A stretch of 64,000 bases of DNA from Pieris napi (lineage: Eukaryota; Arthropoda; Insecta; Lepidoptera; Pieridae), in the NCBI RefSeq assembly GCF_905475465.1, contig NC_062247.1:1240001-1304000 (forward strand). The letters run 5' to 3'. The translations under genes and the position numbers were made by a program. The notes beneath the pieces are model-generated. The model was not told the DNA's origin. It worked only from the letters and a program-made list of their open reading frames with translations, and ran no database searches. This document shows positions 11,940-23,214 of this stretch, one piece after another (position 1 is the stretch's first letter; each line of letters opens with the position of its first letter).

Positions 11940-12359
11940 TCTATATAGGTATATATAATGAAAATGGTCTTCGTTTGAGGCTCAATCACGCCTAAACCAC
12001 TGATCGTATCGACATGAAACTACCACCATTCGATGCGAAATTTTTCCTAGATGGTTTATGGCTATTTATTTAAATTTATTTATTTGAATTCTAACGTTCC
12101 TTCATTTTTTTATTGCTGTTTTACTTTTATGAAAATTTATCCATACGGACTTCACCGCGGAAACATTCGGGGAGGCTTCCTAGAACCTCTAAACGTCAAC
12201 ATCTGTTAAAAACTCGATTTTCGAAATATTTCAATTTTCTTAGCGGGAAGAAAAAGAAGGAAGTTAAAAAGAAGAATAATAAAAATATGAAAAAAAATAA
12301 AATAATGAAACATAAAATTTATTTTAATTCGTCCAGCAAAGCGGGCGCGAAACGGCTAG
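11940..12359 (+). mobile_element. Non-autonomous Helitron-like element, first of two adjacent
   Basis: It ends in GCGGGCGCGAAACGGCTAG followed by T, as Helitrons do (CTRR-3', inserted between A and T). The 5' end lies in a TATC microsatellite near 11940, so its exact TC cannot be fixed. A Lys/Asn-rich stretch at 12250-12310 is simple sequence, not coding. Confidence 0.55.
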
Positions 12360-12790
12360 TCTATTATATAAAATTCTCGTGTCACAATGTGCGTTCCCAT
12401 ACTCCTTCGAAACGGCTTGACCGATTCTTAAGAAATTTTCTATGCATATTCAGTAAGTTTGCGAATCGGCTACTATCTATCTTTCAAACCCCTAAGTGAT
12501 AGCAGGTGTCCACTCCAATAATTTTTTTTTTCTTTTTATTTTTTTATGACACGGCATACAAAAATACATACAACCCTTAATTTTCATCTCTCTACGATCA
12601 AACCTTATTTTTTTATTTGTTAGTTAAGAACTTATAACTTGAACTCTGAGGTTTATTTAGAGAAAAATCACAGAAAATCCTAAATAGTTTTCATTCCGGA
12701 AAACCGAACAGTCTCTGGGGTAGCATAGCAAAATGTTCCATGTTGGTATGTACTAAAGGTATGCTAAGTAAAATCACAGTAGGCAGCTAG
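12360..12790 (+). mobile_element. Non-autonomous Helitron-like element, second of two adjacent
   Basis: It starts TCTATTATATAAAATTCTCG directly after the CTAG of the previous element and ends GGCAGCTAG before T. It shares with 56755-57218 the words GTGTCACAATG, CGAAACGGCT, AACCGAACAGTC and AAAATGTTCCATGTTG. Confidence 0.65.
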
Positions 12791-14677
12791 TACCCTATTT
12801 AAAAATCTAAAGTTACAAAGCGCGAACCTCTGTGAAATAAGTAAAAAACTAAACATACCTAAATTTAAAACAAAAATATATCGCTTAATACAATACCAGT
12901 CATGAGCTATTCAGACGCTTTATATAGCTAATATTAAGTAGTCCAAAAACCCAAGTGATTGGATCAAGAAAGTAGTTCAATGACTCAGAAGACCTTTATA
13001 AAATAAATACCTTAAGTTGACGCGGATTTTTGTGATTCATGCTTGCAGTCTTAGGTGTCGTCATACTATGCAATACATATTATCATAACTATGCCAAAAG
13101 TCGATTTCGATAATAATACAAAGTTTAAAAAATCAAAAACATTCAATAATTTACAAAATAATCAACTTTGTCTAAGTCAAAATAATCAATACGCTATTTA
13201 AAGTCATAAAATAAATAGAACATATATTTAACTTCAAATTTATAAGACCCATCTTCCGCATAAGAGTTTTAAGAAAGTCATTAATTTACTTTAAGTGGTC
13301 ATTACAAGGTCAGTAAAGGAACTGTCAATTAAACAACAATTAAAATTAGTAGCTTAGCCCTTTATGTGGCTAACCGACAATGCTAAAGGCCAGACTTACC
13401 AAATAAAAGAATTCCGAATACAATAAGCACAAATCAGCCCTCCAGGGCGTCACTCAATCAACAGAGCACATGTCACAGAAACACGCACATAATCAAGCGC
13501 ACGATACGACAAACGGCGCGACACAACTATCGCGCACGACGGTTCGGCGCGGATTGCGGAATGAGCTTCGCTTAATCTCTACAACTCTAGAAAAACAATC
13601 AGCGCTTTATGTTATGCGCTCAGCAAACGTTTAGTTTAGACTGAATATTATAATCTATGACTTTATAAGGAAATAAAAACTTATTTATCATTTAACAATT
13701 ATAACAAAATATAGTATCAACGCATAGGACCTTAAAATATAAATATAAAGTACTGTTACATAATTTTTATAAATAATAATTACACAGCAAAATTGACTAG
13801 TTAGATAAAATATTGGTGTGAACTAAATAATAATAGCGGACTTCAAAATCAAACAACAAATTAAGTGTAGGTTTGTATTGATATATGTATTTACATTTAA
13901 ATGAAAAAATGGTAACAATTTTCATATAAAAATTTCAAAATGTCTCTCAGATACAGCTTTAGCTTAAACACTTACTTACTTCAAGCGCTGCGACGCTTGA
14001 TGCATTTACACAGATCGCTTGCGCCTCACCCCGCGCGCATGCGTTGATGCGTTCCATGAAGTTTGTTTTTCAATTCAATACTAATGGCGCGTAAATTCTA
14101 ATCAGATTAGTTATGAACGGAAGCCTCTTTATTTTAAGCATTTATGGTGTGTGGGCCACTTGAGATCAAAGAAATATTGTTACTATTCAAATCGTCGTAA
14201 TGCATCAGCGATTTTACTTACGTCAATCAATATCTAATAACAATAGATATTTTCGTCGGTTCATTACTTTTTATTTCAATCTAAGCCCATAACATATCAT
14301 AGCATTCATATATCATTTCAATCATATACGAAAACGACAATCGATTTTTTGTATGTATATATTAAGCGCTATGTAGGCGGATTTTGGAGGACTTACACCA
14401 GCTGAAATCCAGCAACAAAAGTGGTTCAGAAAAGAGAGGGGTAGAAGTTTCTCGTATTGGAGATTTAGGGTCGCATGAACAGCGAAGTGACTGTAGATGA
14501 GCGAAAATTAAATTATAATTTTAGTATTGGTCAAAACCGTTTACGACGACATCCTTTATACCGGTTATATTGACGAAAATCAAAGGTCCCGGCTGAATTC
14601 TATTGTATTAGGTACTTAATAACAACGTCATCGGCTGTTACGGCTATCGGTGCTTACGACGAAATATGAGTAGTAGT
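12791..14677. other. AT-rich with two GC-rich islands
   Basis: 13430-13570 and 13980-14060 are rich in CG dinucleotides (GACACAACTATCGCGCACGA, CACCCCGCGCGCATGCG). They could be promoter-like or remnants; no exon series can be tied to them. Confidence 0.35.
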
Positions 14678-15180
14678 TAGACAATCTAATTCTTGAAACT
14701 CCTACTCATAAAACTGAACTCTATCACTCCTCCTTTATTGAGCAAAGTATCCTGCTATGGAATTCCTTGCCAATTGATATCAGACGAGCTCAGTCTTTAA
14801 ATCTATTTAAAAATCTTCTTTTTGATCATTTTTGTTCTGCCTCGTAATTAGCTACTACTTTTACATATTAATTTTGACTTAATTAACCTTTGGATTAGCT
14901 TTAACATTTTTGTTTATACATATTATTATTTATATTGTTTATTTGGATTTTATTTTATTAAATTTTAGTTATAGTTACAGGTTTTTTTGTTAAATAATTA
15001 TGCATTTCTTGTACTTTACCCTCTGTAGGTGTTTCTTTTGTCATTGTTCCATATTAGGGTTGCCTGGAAGAAATCACTTGTTAACGATAAGGCCGCCCGT
15101 GGCCTAATAACATATGTAACCTGGTTTTTTTGTATGTATGATTTTGTATATTATGGTAACGAAGTGTAAATAAGTAAATA
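14678..15180 (+). pseudogene. Family C LINE 3' end with terminal ORF codons
   Basis: Codons DNLILETPTHKTELYHSSF, then IEQSILLWNSLPIDIRRAQS and LNLFKNLLFDHF to a TAA at 14847 form the typical extreme C-terminus of a jockey/CR1-type RT (LWNSLP..IR.A.SL..FK..L). About 330 bp of 3' UTR follow, with GGTTGCCTGGAAGAAATCAC and AACGATAAGGCCGCC near the end. Confidence 0.72.
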
Positions 15181-15466
15181 GTCCCTTCGATGTCATAACA
15201 TATTTCGACGTAATCCATATCTCGCGGGAACGAATTAAATGCATACAAATTGGACAAGATCTGAAGTAAACTTAGTATTTATAAGTGTTATTAAGGTAGC
15301 TGGAATTAAAATTAAATACAACTGTTTAATTAGTCTTCCTCCAATTAATTCTCATACGAAATCAGATTTAATTTATTCGTCGTTTTTATACGCATTCCTT
15401 GATGCGGTTTTGTCTTGTTCTCACAGGTGAAACCTGTACGCAGACCGCAAGTATGGTGTTATATTA

Positions 15467-15984
15467 AGCCGAATTTACATTACGAAACTAGTGGCTCGGA
15501 ATTAGTTTTATGACATAAATTTCATCAACAATTTCACGTGTAAATTTACAGTTTCATAATGCATGCATCGGTTTCGCGACACTGGATAAATTTCGTGCCA
15601 TGCGCATATTTTTTGTAAAACTAATGTCACGCAACTACTTTCACGATGAAAACGCGACACGAAACTAGTGTCGCGAAAGCATTTGCACAGGGCAGACGTG
15701 TGTGTTTGAGTGCATCGTGCAGCTAAATGACCGCCAAAATGGCAAACCAACGTTGGTCAGTTGATAAAAATATAAAATTCATTAACGAATACCAGCGTAA
15801 CGAGTGTCTTTGGGATCCAAAACACCAAATGAAGCTTTGATGTTGACGGAGCCATGTCGTTGGTGATACTGTTGATTTCACGACACTATTATTTTTTGTT
15901 AAAGTAGTTTCACACGTGCTGCATCTATTTTCATGAAACTCATTCCAACATGCATAACACTAGTTTCGTAATGTAAATTCGGCT
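15467..15984 (+). mobile_element. Harbinger-like non-autonomous element with TTA target duplication
   Basis: The ends are AGCCGAATTTACATTACGAA (from 15467) and the complement TTCGTAATGTAAATTCGGCT (to 15984). They are flanked by TTA at 15464-15466 and 15985-15987. Subterminal DNA repeats words like TTTCGCGACAC and GTCGCG. The 3-bp TTA duplication and the MADF-like peptide inside point to PIF/Harbinger. No transposase is present. Confidence 0.82.
15739..15840 (+). pseudogene. MADF/Myb-like protein N-terminus (33 codons) inside the Harbinger-like element
   Basis: From an ATG in good context (CCAAAATGG) the frame reads 33 residues and stops with TGA: it begins MANQRWSVDKNIKFINEYQ and continues RNECLWDPKH. 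The pattern of an aromatic/Ile-rich start, I.EY...ECLWDP is how MADF domains open (conserved tryptophan in LWDP). PIF/Harbinger elements typically carry a second, DNA-binding protein of the Myb/MADF kind beside the nuclease. This one is cut off after the first helix and the WDP block. Confidence 0.7.
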
Positions 15985-16026
15985 TTATATTCGATTAGTT
16001 ATGTCACTTATAAAGCCTCCGCCTGT

Positions 16027-16488
16027 TATTTTACTCCACTTCAACGAAGAGCGGTTCGAATCGTCGACAACCAGTCACTTTCCGTGCGGCTTGATCCCTT
16101 GGCATTGCGTAGAGATGTGGGGTCTCTCTGCATCTTCTACCGGATTTATCATGGAGAGTGTTCAGAGGAGTTGTTCGGTTTAATACCCGCAGCTGAGTTT
16201 CATCATCGGACGTCAAGGCAAAATTCAAAATACCATCCGTATCACCTCGACGTCCGTCGTTCCACAACTGAGCGTTTTCTAAGGCAGTTTTTGCCGCGCA
16301 CCACCACTTTGTGGAACCAGCTGCCCACTGACTTAGGGTCCTTCAAGAAAAGAGCGTACCAATTCTTGAAAGGCCGGCAACGCACTTGCGACCCTTCTGG
16401 CATTGTGAGTGTCCATGCGCGGCGGTATCACTTAATATCAGGTAAGCCTCCTGCCCGTTTGCCTCCTATTACATAAAAAAAAACTACA
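16027..16488 (+). pseudogene. LINE family A, C-terminal RT fragment with poly(A)
   Basis: It matches the last third of the 43431 copy: ERLDPLALRRDVGSLC becomes RLDPLALRRDVGSLCIFYRI, then ECSEELFGLIPAAEFHHRTS. An in-frame deletion of about nine residues removes the PSEVFPNQF part (now LPTDLGSFKKRAY). An open frame of 130 codons survives. It ends CCTCCTATTACATAAAAAAAAA. Confidence 0.85.
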
Positions 16489-16562
16489 AAAATGTAGGCT
16501 GCAATTATTTACAACCCTCAAATACCCTAGGTTTTTTGTGTTGATAAAATTTTCCTTCTAAG

Positions 16563-16755
16563 AGCAGTGTTGGCAACAGCGTACGACTCTCATCCTTGAG
16601 ATCGTAGGTTCTATCCCCGGCTGTGCTCTAGACTTTCTGTCTATGTGCGCGTTTAACATTCGCTCGAACGGTGAAGGAAAACGTAAGGTAACTGGCTAGC
16701 CTTAGACCCAAAAACGGCGTGTGTCAGGCAGGTGAGTGTTGCCTATTAGATGGGC
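16563..16755 (+). repeat. SINE, tail-truncated
   Basis: Head AGCAGTGTTGGCAACAGCG, B box GGTTCTATCCCC (one change), body to GCCTATTAGATGGG. Confidence 0.75.
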
Positions 16756-17159
16756 TAACACCCTTGACAGTACTGACAATATTTGACACAATATGTGTCT
16801 ATATTGTACAACATACATTGAAGCTCTTTTGTCTACTACGATGGAGGAAGTAGTCACAATATGTATGTAAATATAATAACCGCTTTGTTACGGTCATTAC
16901 TCAAGCGATCACGTGCGCGATAGGAGCGGCTAAAGTACTGTAACAATACTATTGTAAAAACACATAATTGGATGGGTATACTGCTCTCCAGGCAGATTCA
17001 GCATTGGTTCTCTGTCTGTCTGAGAATGGCTATACAGAAGACACAACACCCAAAATTCTTTAAAAAGATTTATCGATTCAGTCAAAAGCCAAAAAATCTT
17101 GTACATTATTTATTTATTCAATTATTCACCACATTATAAGTAATACTATATCTACAGTA
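16756..17159. other. No feature seen
   Basis: AT-rich, with a GGTCATTACTCAAGCGATCA patch; nothing repeated elsewhere in the window. Confidence 0.4.
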
Positions 17160-17163
17160 TATA

Positions 17164-17481
17164 TGTTAACGTAAAATTGTAAACACCGTTAGATTGTAAT
17201 CTATCTCGCGAGATTATAAACTGTCGAAAGATTGTGAACCTCAGCGTACTGCTTACAATTTAACGTATTATTATTCGGTAGATTGTACTACACTAACTTA
17301 GTTATCATTCAAACTTCTTTGGTCAATTACAGATTAATTTTACTTCACAACAATTTCATATAACTACCGAATAATAATACCTTAAATTGTAAGCAGTTCG
17401 TTGAGGTTCACAATCTTTCGACAGTTTACAATCTCGCGAGATATATTACAATCTAACGGTGTTTACAATTTTACGGTGACA
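17164..17481 (+). mobile_element. TGTTAAC-ended MITE, second copy, TATA target duplication
   Basis: A 318-bp copy of the 29997 element, differing at only a few positions. The 4-bp direct repeat TATA lies at 17160-17163 and 17482-17485. Inverted arms run 17164 to about 17283 and about 17364 to 17481, including the restriction-like palindrome TCTCGCGAGA. Confidence 0.85.
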
Positions 17482-17527
17482 TATACAAGATATATTTTCT
17501 AAAATATATGACAATTATGGTTATTGA

Positions 17528-17826
17528 TTGAGCAGTGTTGGCCTAGAGGCTTCAGCGTGCTACTCTCATACCTGAGGTCGTAGGTTCGATCCCCGGCACC
17601 AATGGACTTTCTTTCATGTGCGCATTTAACTTTTGCTCGAACGGTGAAGGAAAACATTGTGAGGAAATCGACATGTCTTAGACACAAAAAGTCGATGACG
17701 TGTGTCAGGCATTGGCTGATTGTCTACTTGCCAATTAGATTTAATATTGATCATGAAACAGATTCAGAAATCTGAGGGCAAAACCTATAGAGAGGTTGTA
17801 GCCACTGATTTATTTTATTTTAACAA
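17528..17826 (+). repeat. tRNA-headed SINE, full-length reference copy
   Basis: The head has an RNA polymerase III A-box-like word (TGGCCTAGAGGCTTCAGCG) and a B box (GGTTCGATCCC) about 50 bases on. The body follows (ACCAATGGACTTTCTTTC, CGAACGGTGAAGGAAAAC, GTCAGGCATTGGCTGATTG, CAGAAATCTGAGG) and the tail GTTGTAGCCACTGATTTATTTTATTTT. About 300 bp, no coding. It is a dispersed SINE copied in trans by a LINE, not a functional tRNA: there is no acceptor stem. Confidence 0.85.
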
Positions 17827-18789
17827 TAATTTAGACCAAAATGTATTCCCTTGCTGTACTCCAAACCCCTCGGACACGGTTTGTTAACAAATGCAAATTT
17901 TTTCCAGGCTTAACGCCTCACTAACCTATTGCCGTAACAGCACAACAGTTATATGGTCTGTTTACGTTTTTTAGAAATAGATTTTTAAGTGTCAACTGAT
18001 TTATATTGATGACTCAATAAATGTAAATAAAATAGTGTATACACATTTTAATGTGGTTTGAACAGTTGCAAGTCTGAGTTCCAAGCTGTAGCAGCATGAG
18101 CAAATGTTTAATATTCAACTCCAAGAAGTGCGGTCAAGGGCGTACTTCAGAAGATACCAACAAGTATTCTTACAGCTAACACATATACATATGACTATGA
18201 CAATTTGAGTATTGGACTCTGTGGACGTTATCTATTGTCATTTAGCACTTGTCTGATATAAAAATTTATTTTAAAACGAATAATATAATATTAAAAGTAT
18301 TATAATGTAATATGAAGAATCTTAGTCATTAATATCAACACTTATTATATTTCTTCATACTTTTTATTGACACACACTGTTAGAAGATAAGAAAGAATGA
18401 AAGAAAACCACTTTATTATACATAATAAAAAAGCCTATAGAACGGCATATTAAGAGAGCGTAAATGAAATAATACCCGATAAATTTGTTCCATGTATATC
18501 GTGACTCCCACGGTGACGAGGAAATGCAACTAGATTCCTTCCTTTTACATAATTACTTTCCAATACTATATCCTGTTAATATTAGATCATTTTATGTTAA
18601 GTACTTTTACTTATGAGTAATGTCTTAAGTAATTTATTGAACAGAATTCACGAAAGTAAGTACACCACCAATGTATCAGGAATTCATTCCCGAACTTTTT
18701 TACTGTTATAGCAAGTCAAGGAGAATGGGAGAATTCCATATTCCATACAAAACATTTTTATACGAAAATTTCGTTTAACGAAAACATTA
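17827..18789. other. No feature seen
   Basis: AT-rich; GAAAGAAAACCACTTTATTA at 18400 may be a decayed LINE tail. Confidence 0.4.
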
Positions 18790-19318
18790 TTGAAGTTATA
18801 CTTCTTTAGGCGCGTTATGAAAAATTTATGAGAGTGAAATTACGATGAGCGCGCAGTGTGACACAAAATTAACAGAATGAAGTTTCCCACTAACGAATTC
18901 TTTTTAATCCAGCCGGGCGCCGAGCGTGCGCGAGCGAGATGGGAATAAGACAATCTACAAGTAAAAAGAAATAGAATATGCGTGAAGTTAGCAGCTATGC
19001 CAAGAATTTTGAATGACCATAATGACCTTTGTAGTACCTTTTAAACAAATAAAGGAGTTTTAATTGTTTTTTCAAAGAAATTTAGCAATGCTTTTTCACA
19101 AAGACCTATTGTTACTTAGTTAAAAGGTTATGAAACATACCTAGTTATTAAATTGAATGAATAATATCATAAAAAAATAAATAATAATAATAATTATTAT
19201 TAATATTAATTAATAATTGAATGATATACTAAATATTACATTTTATTAAATTATTAACGTTAAATATTAATTATTTAATATTTAAAAAAAAAAAAGCCAA
19301 AGAAGTATAACTTCTTAC
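18790..19318 (+). mobile_element. MITE with GAAGTTATACTTCTTT ends
   Basis: GAAGTTATACTTCTTTAGG at 18792-18810 is mirrored by AAAGAAGTATAACTTCTTA at 19300-19318. The outer word is itself nearly self-complementary. The inside holds a GC-rich stretch (GCCGGGCGCCGAGCGTGCGC) and then a long TAATAATA-rich part. No reading frame. A further copy starts at 63961. Confidence 0.65.
19160..19290. repeat. TAA/TTA-rich simple sequence inside MITE
   Basis: Runs of AATAATAATAATTATTATTA and ATTAATTAATAATT with a poly(A) run at 19285-19296. Confidence 0.7.
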
Positions 19319-19764
19319 GCGTGTACATAAGTACACGCACCCTTTTTTTGTAAATCATATTTCATATTAATTTATGCAAAAAGTACATAATTTTTTACCT
19401 AGAGCTCGACAGCGACTGTTTAATATGATATTTTTATCATATTTTTAGTTGAAATGTTGACGAGACAACGTGTAATAAATCGCTCATTGTGCGCCGCATC
19501 TATCTCTCTTCGACTCGATTGGCCTATGCGTCCGAGGATTCACTTCTTCTTTGTATCCATACAAAATAGTGATAATTGAATAAAAATGATTCCATTTTAT
19601 TCATAAAGTATTTTAATGCAATCATTTCATCAATGTTTTGTTATGACGTTGTCACGTTAAACTATCGTCCGTAAACCTAATTTACAGACATCTATGTTTT
19701 TCTTGTGTTGAAATTTGGAAATAAAAAAATATTATAGAAATAAAAAAAAGAATTTCTAAACGCA

Positions 19765-19845
19765 CGCGAGCCTGGCTTTGAGAGTGTGTGTGTATAACAT
19801 CAGATGAGCCTTTTGCCCATGTGACCTCTGTTCTATAAGAAAAAT
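19765..19845 (+). repeat. LINE family A extreme 3' fragment
   Basis: GCGAGCCTGGCTTTGAGAGT and ACATCAGATGAGCCTTTTGC match the last codons and 3' end of the reference. Confidence 0.6.
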
Positions 19846-20475
19846 AGTCTATAAAACGCTCTCCATACATATCACCAGTAGTTACAAAACTCCACAATAT
19901 AAAACAGAAGTTAATGAGGTAAGTCACGGGTATAAATTCTTGTGCGATACGAAGCGTGACCGGTGACTAAGGCTCACGTTGGCCGTGAACATGTACTACT
20001 CTTTGTTCTACACGTGAAATATTGTATTTTATCGGAGAGGTTGTTAAATCATAATCACCACGTTTCCAGGCATTTGTGCGATTTCACTAGTGGAATGTCC
20101 AAAGGACTTAAGTGCGTAAATACGTGCGTACCAAGTACACATGTCAGAAGTGAAACTGCTTTGTAAATTATTACTAAGGTAAGAGCCCCAATAGATGATC
20201 ATGTATAATATGATCACTCCATGTATTTGTATCTCTATACTCACACTGTTAACACACTGTATACGTGTTAATGATAATATAAATAAATAAAAATTTAATG
20301 CACAAGACAGTTATGCAACAGAATTGACATCTTAAGTTCTAGTAAGAAACGTCGGATAAATTTAAAATTGAAACATATTGACATTAATATTAAAGAAAAC
20401 TAATATTAAATATAAACATAAACTAATAATAATAAAATAATATACATTGAAATAAATAACTAAACTTAACATAAA
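19846..20475. other. No feature seen
   Basis: Two chance frames around 19963-20244; the rest is AAACTAATAATAATA-type low-complexity DNA. Confidence 0.4.
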
Positions 20476-20682
20476 CTAAAATATATCATTAAACGGAGTC
20501 CCTTTAGGCAAGGTTCCGAAGATACTGGCAGCGTTCCCCCTTTGAATTGCTAGACTAATTCTTTGTCCGAGGTAGCTACCAGATCTTCGGTCTCCTGTGA
20601 TGTCGACTAACCTTTTTGAAATATCTTTAAAAAGCCTTAAAGCGCTAGAACCCCACGGACCAAGGGTCTCGACACCGAATGA
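20476..20682 (-). repeat. Family B repeat: C-terminal peptide of a LINE-like protein, intact frame
   Basis: The minus strand reads about 67 codons without a stop: GVETLGPWGSSALRLFKDIS, then KRLVDITGDRRSGSYLGQRI, then SLAIQRGNAASIFGTLPKGT and a stop soon after. The same peptide recurs at several places in this window, always as the last 60-70 codons next to an AT-rich 3' region. I take it to be the C-terminal end of a non-LTR retrotransposon ORF2, whose truncated copies begin here. The assignment rests on memory of similar dispersed ORFs, not on visible RT motifs. Confidence 0.6.
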
Positions 20683-20989
20683 TCATTAAAATTATGTCAA
20701 ATAATTGTAAATTTATAATAATACATAACTTTAATCCGGTAAAAGCTTTTTCCTTTAAATCTTAAGTTCTATTATATAAAGCTACTAAACCAATAACGTG
20801 TATTTTTTCTCGATCTCTCTTACTCTCTCTCACAATCTTTCTCACTATAGCTCTCTCCCACCTCTCGCTCGGAATTACACATTCTATGGGCCACGAAATC
20901 CGATGTTAGAACGCGTACCACGCATTTGATACATAAACTTTTTGTTAAGGAAATAGATAGAAAAGAACTCCCTAAGACCGTTCGGGTCT

Positions 20990-21092
20990 TGTAGTTACAC
21001 TCACTCATTCGCTCACATGCACTCACTAACTCACATGGACCCACACACTCACTCATTCACTCACATGATCACTCATGCACTCACGTGGGTTT
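20990..21092. repeat. Degenerate CACTCA minisatellite
   Basis: Tandem variants of CTCACTCATTCACTCACATG run for about 100 bp, preceded (20815-20870) by a CTCTCT-rich stretch. Confidence 0.75.
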
Positions 21093-22581
21093 TGTTAAAA
21101 AAAAATTGGGTGATGTTGTTGAAAACAGTTTATAAAAATTTAAAAGGGAATTCACGAACAAAAAAATTTGTTATGGAATCATTTATTACTTAAAACGGTT
21201 CCTAAATCTTAAACACATTTTTATTTTACCTTATTCTGGGCAGTTTGTATTTAACCCGTGTAGTCTTGCAAAAAGAAAAAGTTTCGAGCAATGAAAAACT
21301 TTTCCTTCCGGAACCGGAAGCATAAATAAAAAGTAATTATTTTCAAAGATCGAACTTCAAAGAAATCGAATTTTGTATCACGTAACGTTACATAATTCAC
21401 TCGGTTTCACAAGTTCAAGTTTCAATGAAATACCGGACGCGTGCGCATGTGTTTTACTATCCGAATGTAAAATTTCACACAATCTTAATTTTAACTTAAG
21501 TATGCTTACTTAACGAGTTATTAAGTACAGATATGGTCTATTCACTTTAAATAAACTGGCCCTAAATAGATTTGGTTTCTTCGTTGATATTGTTTTTCTT
21601 AAAGGAGCAAGAAGCTCTAATCTCTTCCATTAAGAGCAAGAAGCCCGCACCCGCACTGCCCTGTATCAGCAGGGTGCGAACCCGCAGGGGGCATAGCTCC
21701 GAATGGGCCTTAGCACAACAACAACAAGTACAACGAGACACAAATTTCATCATATTTGAACCAGTATACCTGACTGACCGATCATCAAAACTCTAATGCA
21801 CTTCTAGCAGACGTAAGAACTTCAAACTTACAATTAGTGTTTTGTGTAGTGTTCAATTAAATATCTATTAATTGTATTCAATTAGATTGTTTAGTGCGAT
21901 TGCTAAGTGAATATTTTTATTTAAAACCAATTTTTTTTAATTAATATGGTCAGTATAAGATCTTGTTAGGTTTAAGCATAATAAGAGCGGCCAACCCGTC
22001 TTTCTTTTCATACAAACGCTCGTACGTGATTATGGCGTTGTACAGATATTTCTATGAAACATTTGAACTAATAGGCATCTTGTGCACTATATCTAGGTTT
22101 CTATTAAAACGCTAAATCAAAATTTTAAGAAACAAATTCTGTACAAACCTCCAAAAATCAGCCTTTTTGCACAAATTTTATATGAAGTTTGGGCGTTTAT
22201 AATGTACTCATTAATTGTAACCGGAAAGAAATATTTGCATAGAAACCTTGCAAATGTAATGGAGTTTCTAAATGTGAAACTTTTTTTTCATAATCTTGTA
22301 AGGCTTACGAAAAAACACGTATTTCTTGGAACAAGTTTTATGAAATATCCGCACACTATTTCTCTTTCAATGTTATCCCGTTCTCACTTGCTTGTTAGCC
22401 ATTTTTATGAATGGCTCGCTATCTATCTATGCTATTATGCTATATTTCGCTTTACCTTTTGTTCTGACATTGCGCTGGATGAAACAACAAGCATTTTGGC
22501 CATGCTCGTGTTGCCGTTTGTCGGACAGGGGAAGGGCGCTCTTAAGACAGAAAGTTCCTTAAGTAATACGGAATAAATTGC
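21093..22581. other. No feature seen; one 124-codon frame of unknown status
   Basis: A plus frame at 22202-22576 (MYSLIVTGKKYLHRNLANVM...) is hydrophobic-rich but has no domain or splice support. 21640-21720 is a small GC-rich patch. Confidence 0.3.
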
Positions 22582-22940
22582 TGACTTAGTATTACATATC
22601 ACAACTTTTTACGGTAGAAGAACTGCGTGGCGAGAATTAAGTTTGGTGGCGGTTGTTGTATGAATATGTTCAAATCACTTTGCAGCTCATGTTTTAAATT
22701 AAAGTTGATACCCAGCTTGTATCAACTTTAATTTAAAACATGAGCTTATAACTAAGATAACATTAGGGGTAGTTAGGTTGCAACGCTGGATTAACAAAAA
22801 AATAACTTGGCTTATCGAAGAGTTCGTAAATTTAAGTGACACTTATATATATATTGGACATTATCGGAAACGAGAATGTTCAAATACAATTTATGAGTGT
22901 GGTAAAAACTAAAGAGCTCATATTGGCTTCAAGTGTGCGA
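22582..22940 (+). repeat. Repeat F, copy with a perfect 27-bp hairpin
   Basis: It shares with 52403-52745 the words ACTTTTTACGGTAGAAGAAC, ACGCTGGATTAACAAAAAA, ACGAGAAT and ATTTATGAGTGTGGTAAAAA. Inside, 22685-22711 and 22719-22745 are perfect complements around a 7-base loop. Confidence 0.75.
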
Positions 22941-23214
22941 TGATTGTTTACGCTTCTAATTATTAACTAAAATATATACATGTAACTAATGTTAGGTTAC
23001 ATAACTCGAGACTTTGTCTTTTTCATAATAATAATAATTTATTGCAAGAATATGGTACAAAAATGTGAAAGGTGGTACAAAAGTTCGTATATTCTGCCAC
23101 ACACAATGGCGCGCAAATTTGACATTTTACATTATTAGTCATATGAATTTGTCAATTCTTATATAATTTGTATCGTTCATATCATATCAATTCAACTACA
23201 GTTAGACCAGTGCA

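Noticed and set aside
12113..12499. 128-codon Lys/Asn-rich frame
   Set aside because: It spans the junction of two Helitron-like elements and an AAG/AAT-rich simple stretch, so it is not a coding unit.
20990..21092. CRISPR-like array
   Set aside because: Units are contiguous degenerate CACTCA repeats with no spacers; this is a eukaryotic minisatellite.
22202..22576. 124-codon plus-strand frame as a membrane protein gene
   Set aside because: Hydrophobic residues come from T-rich DNA; there is no signal peptide-like start, no conserved motif and no exon support.
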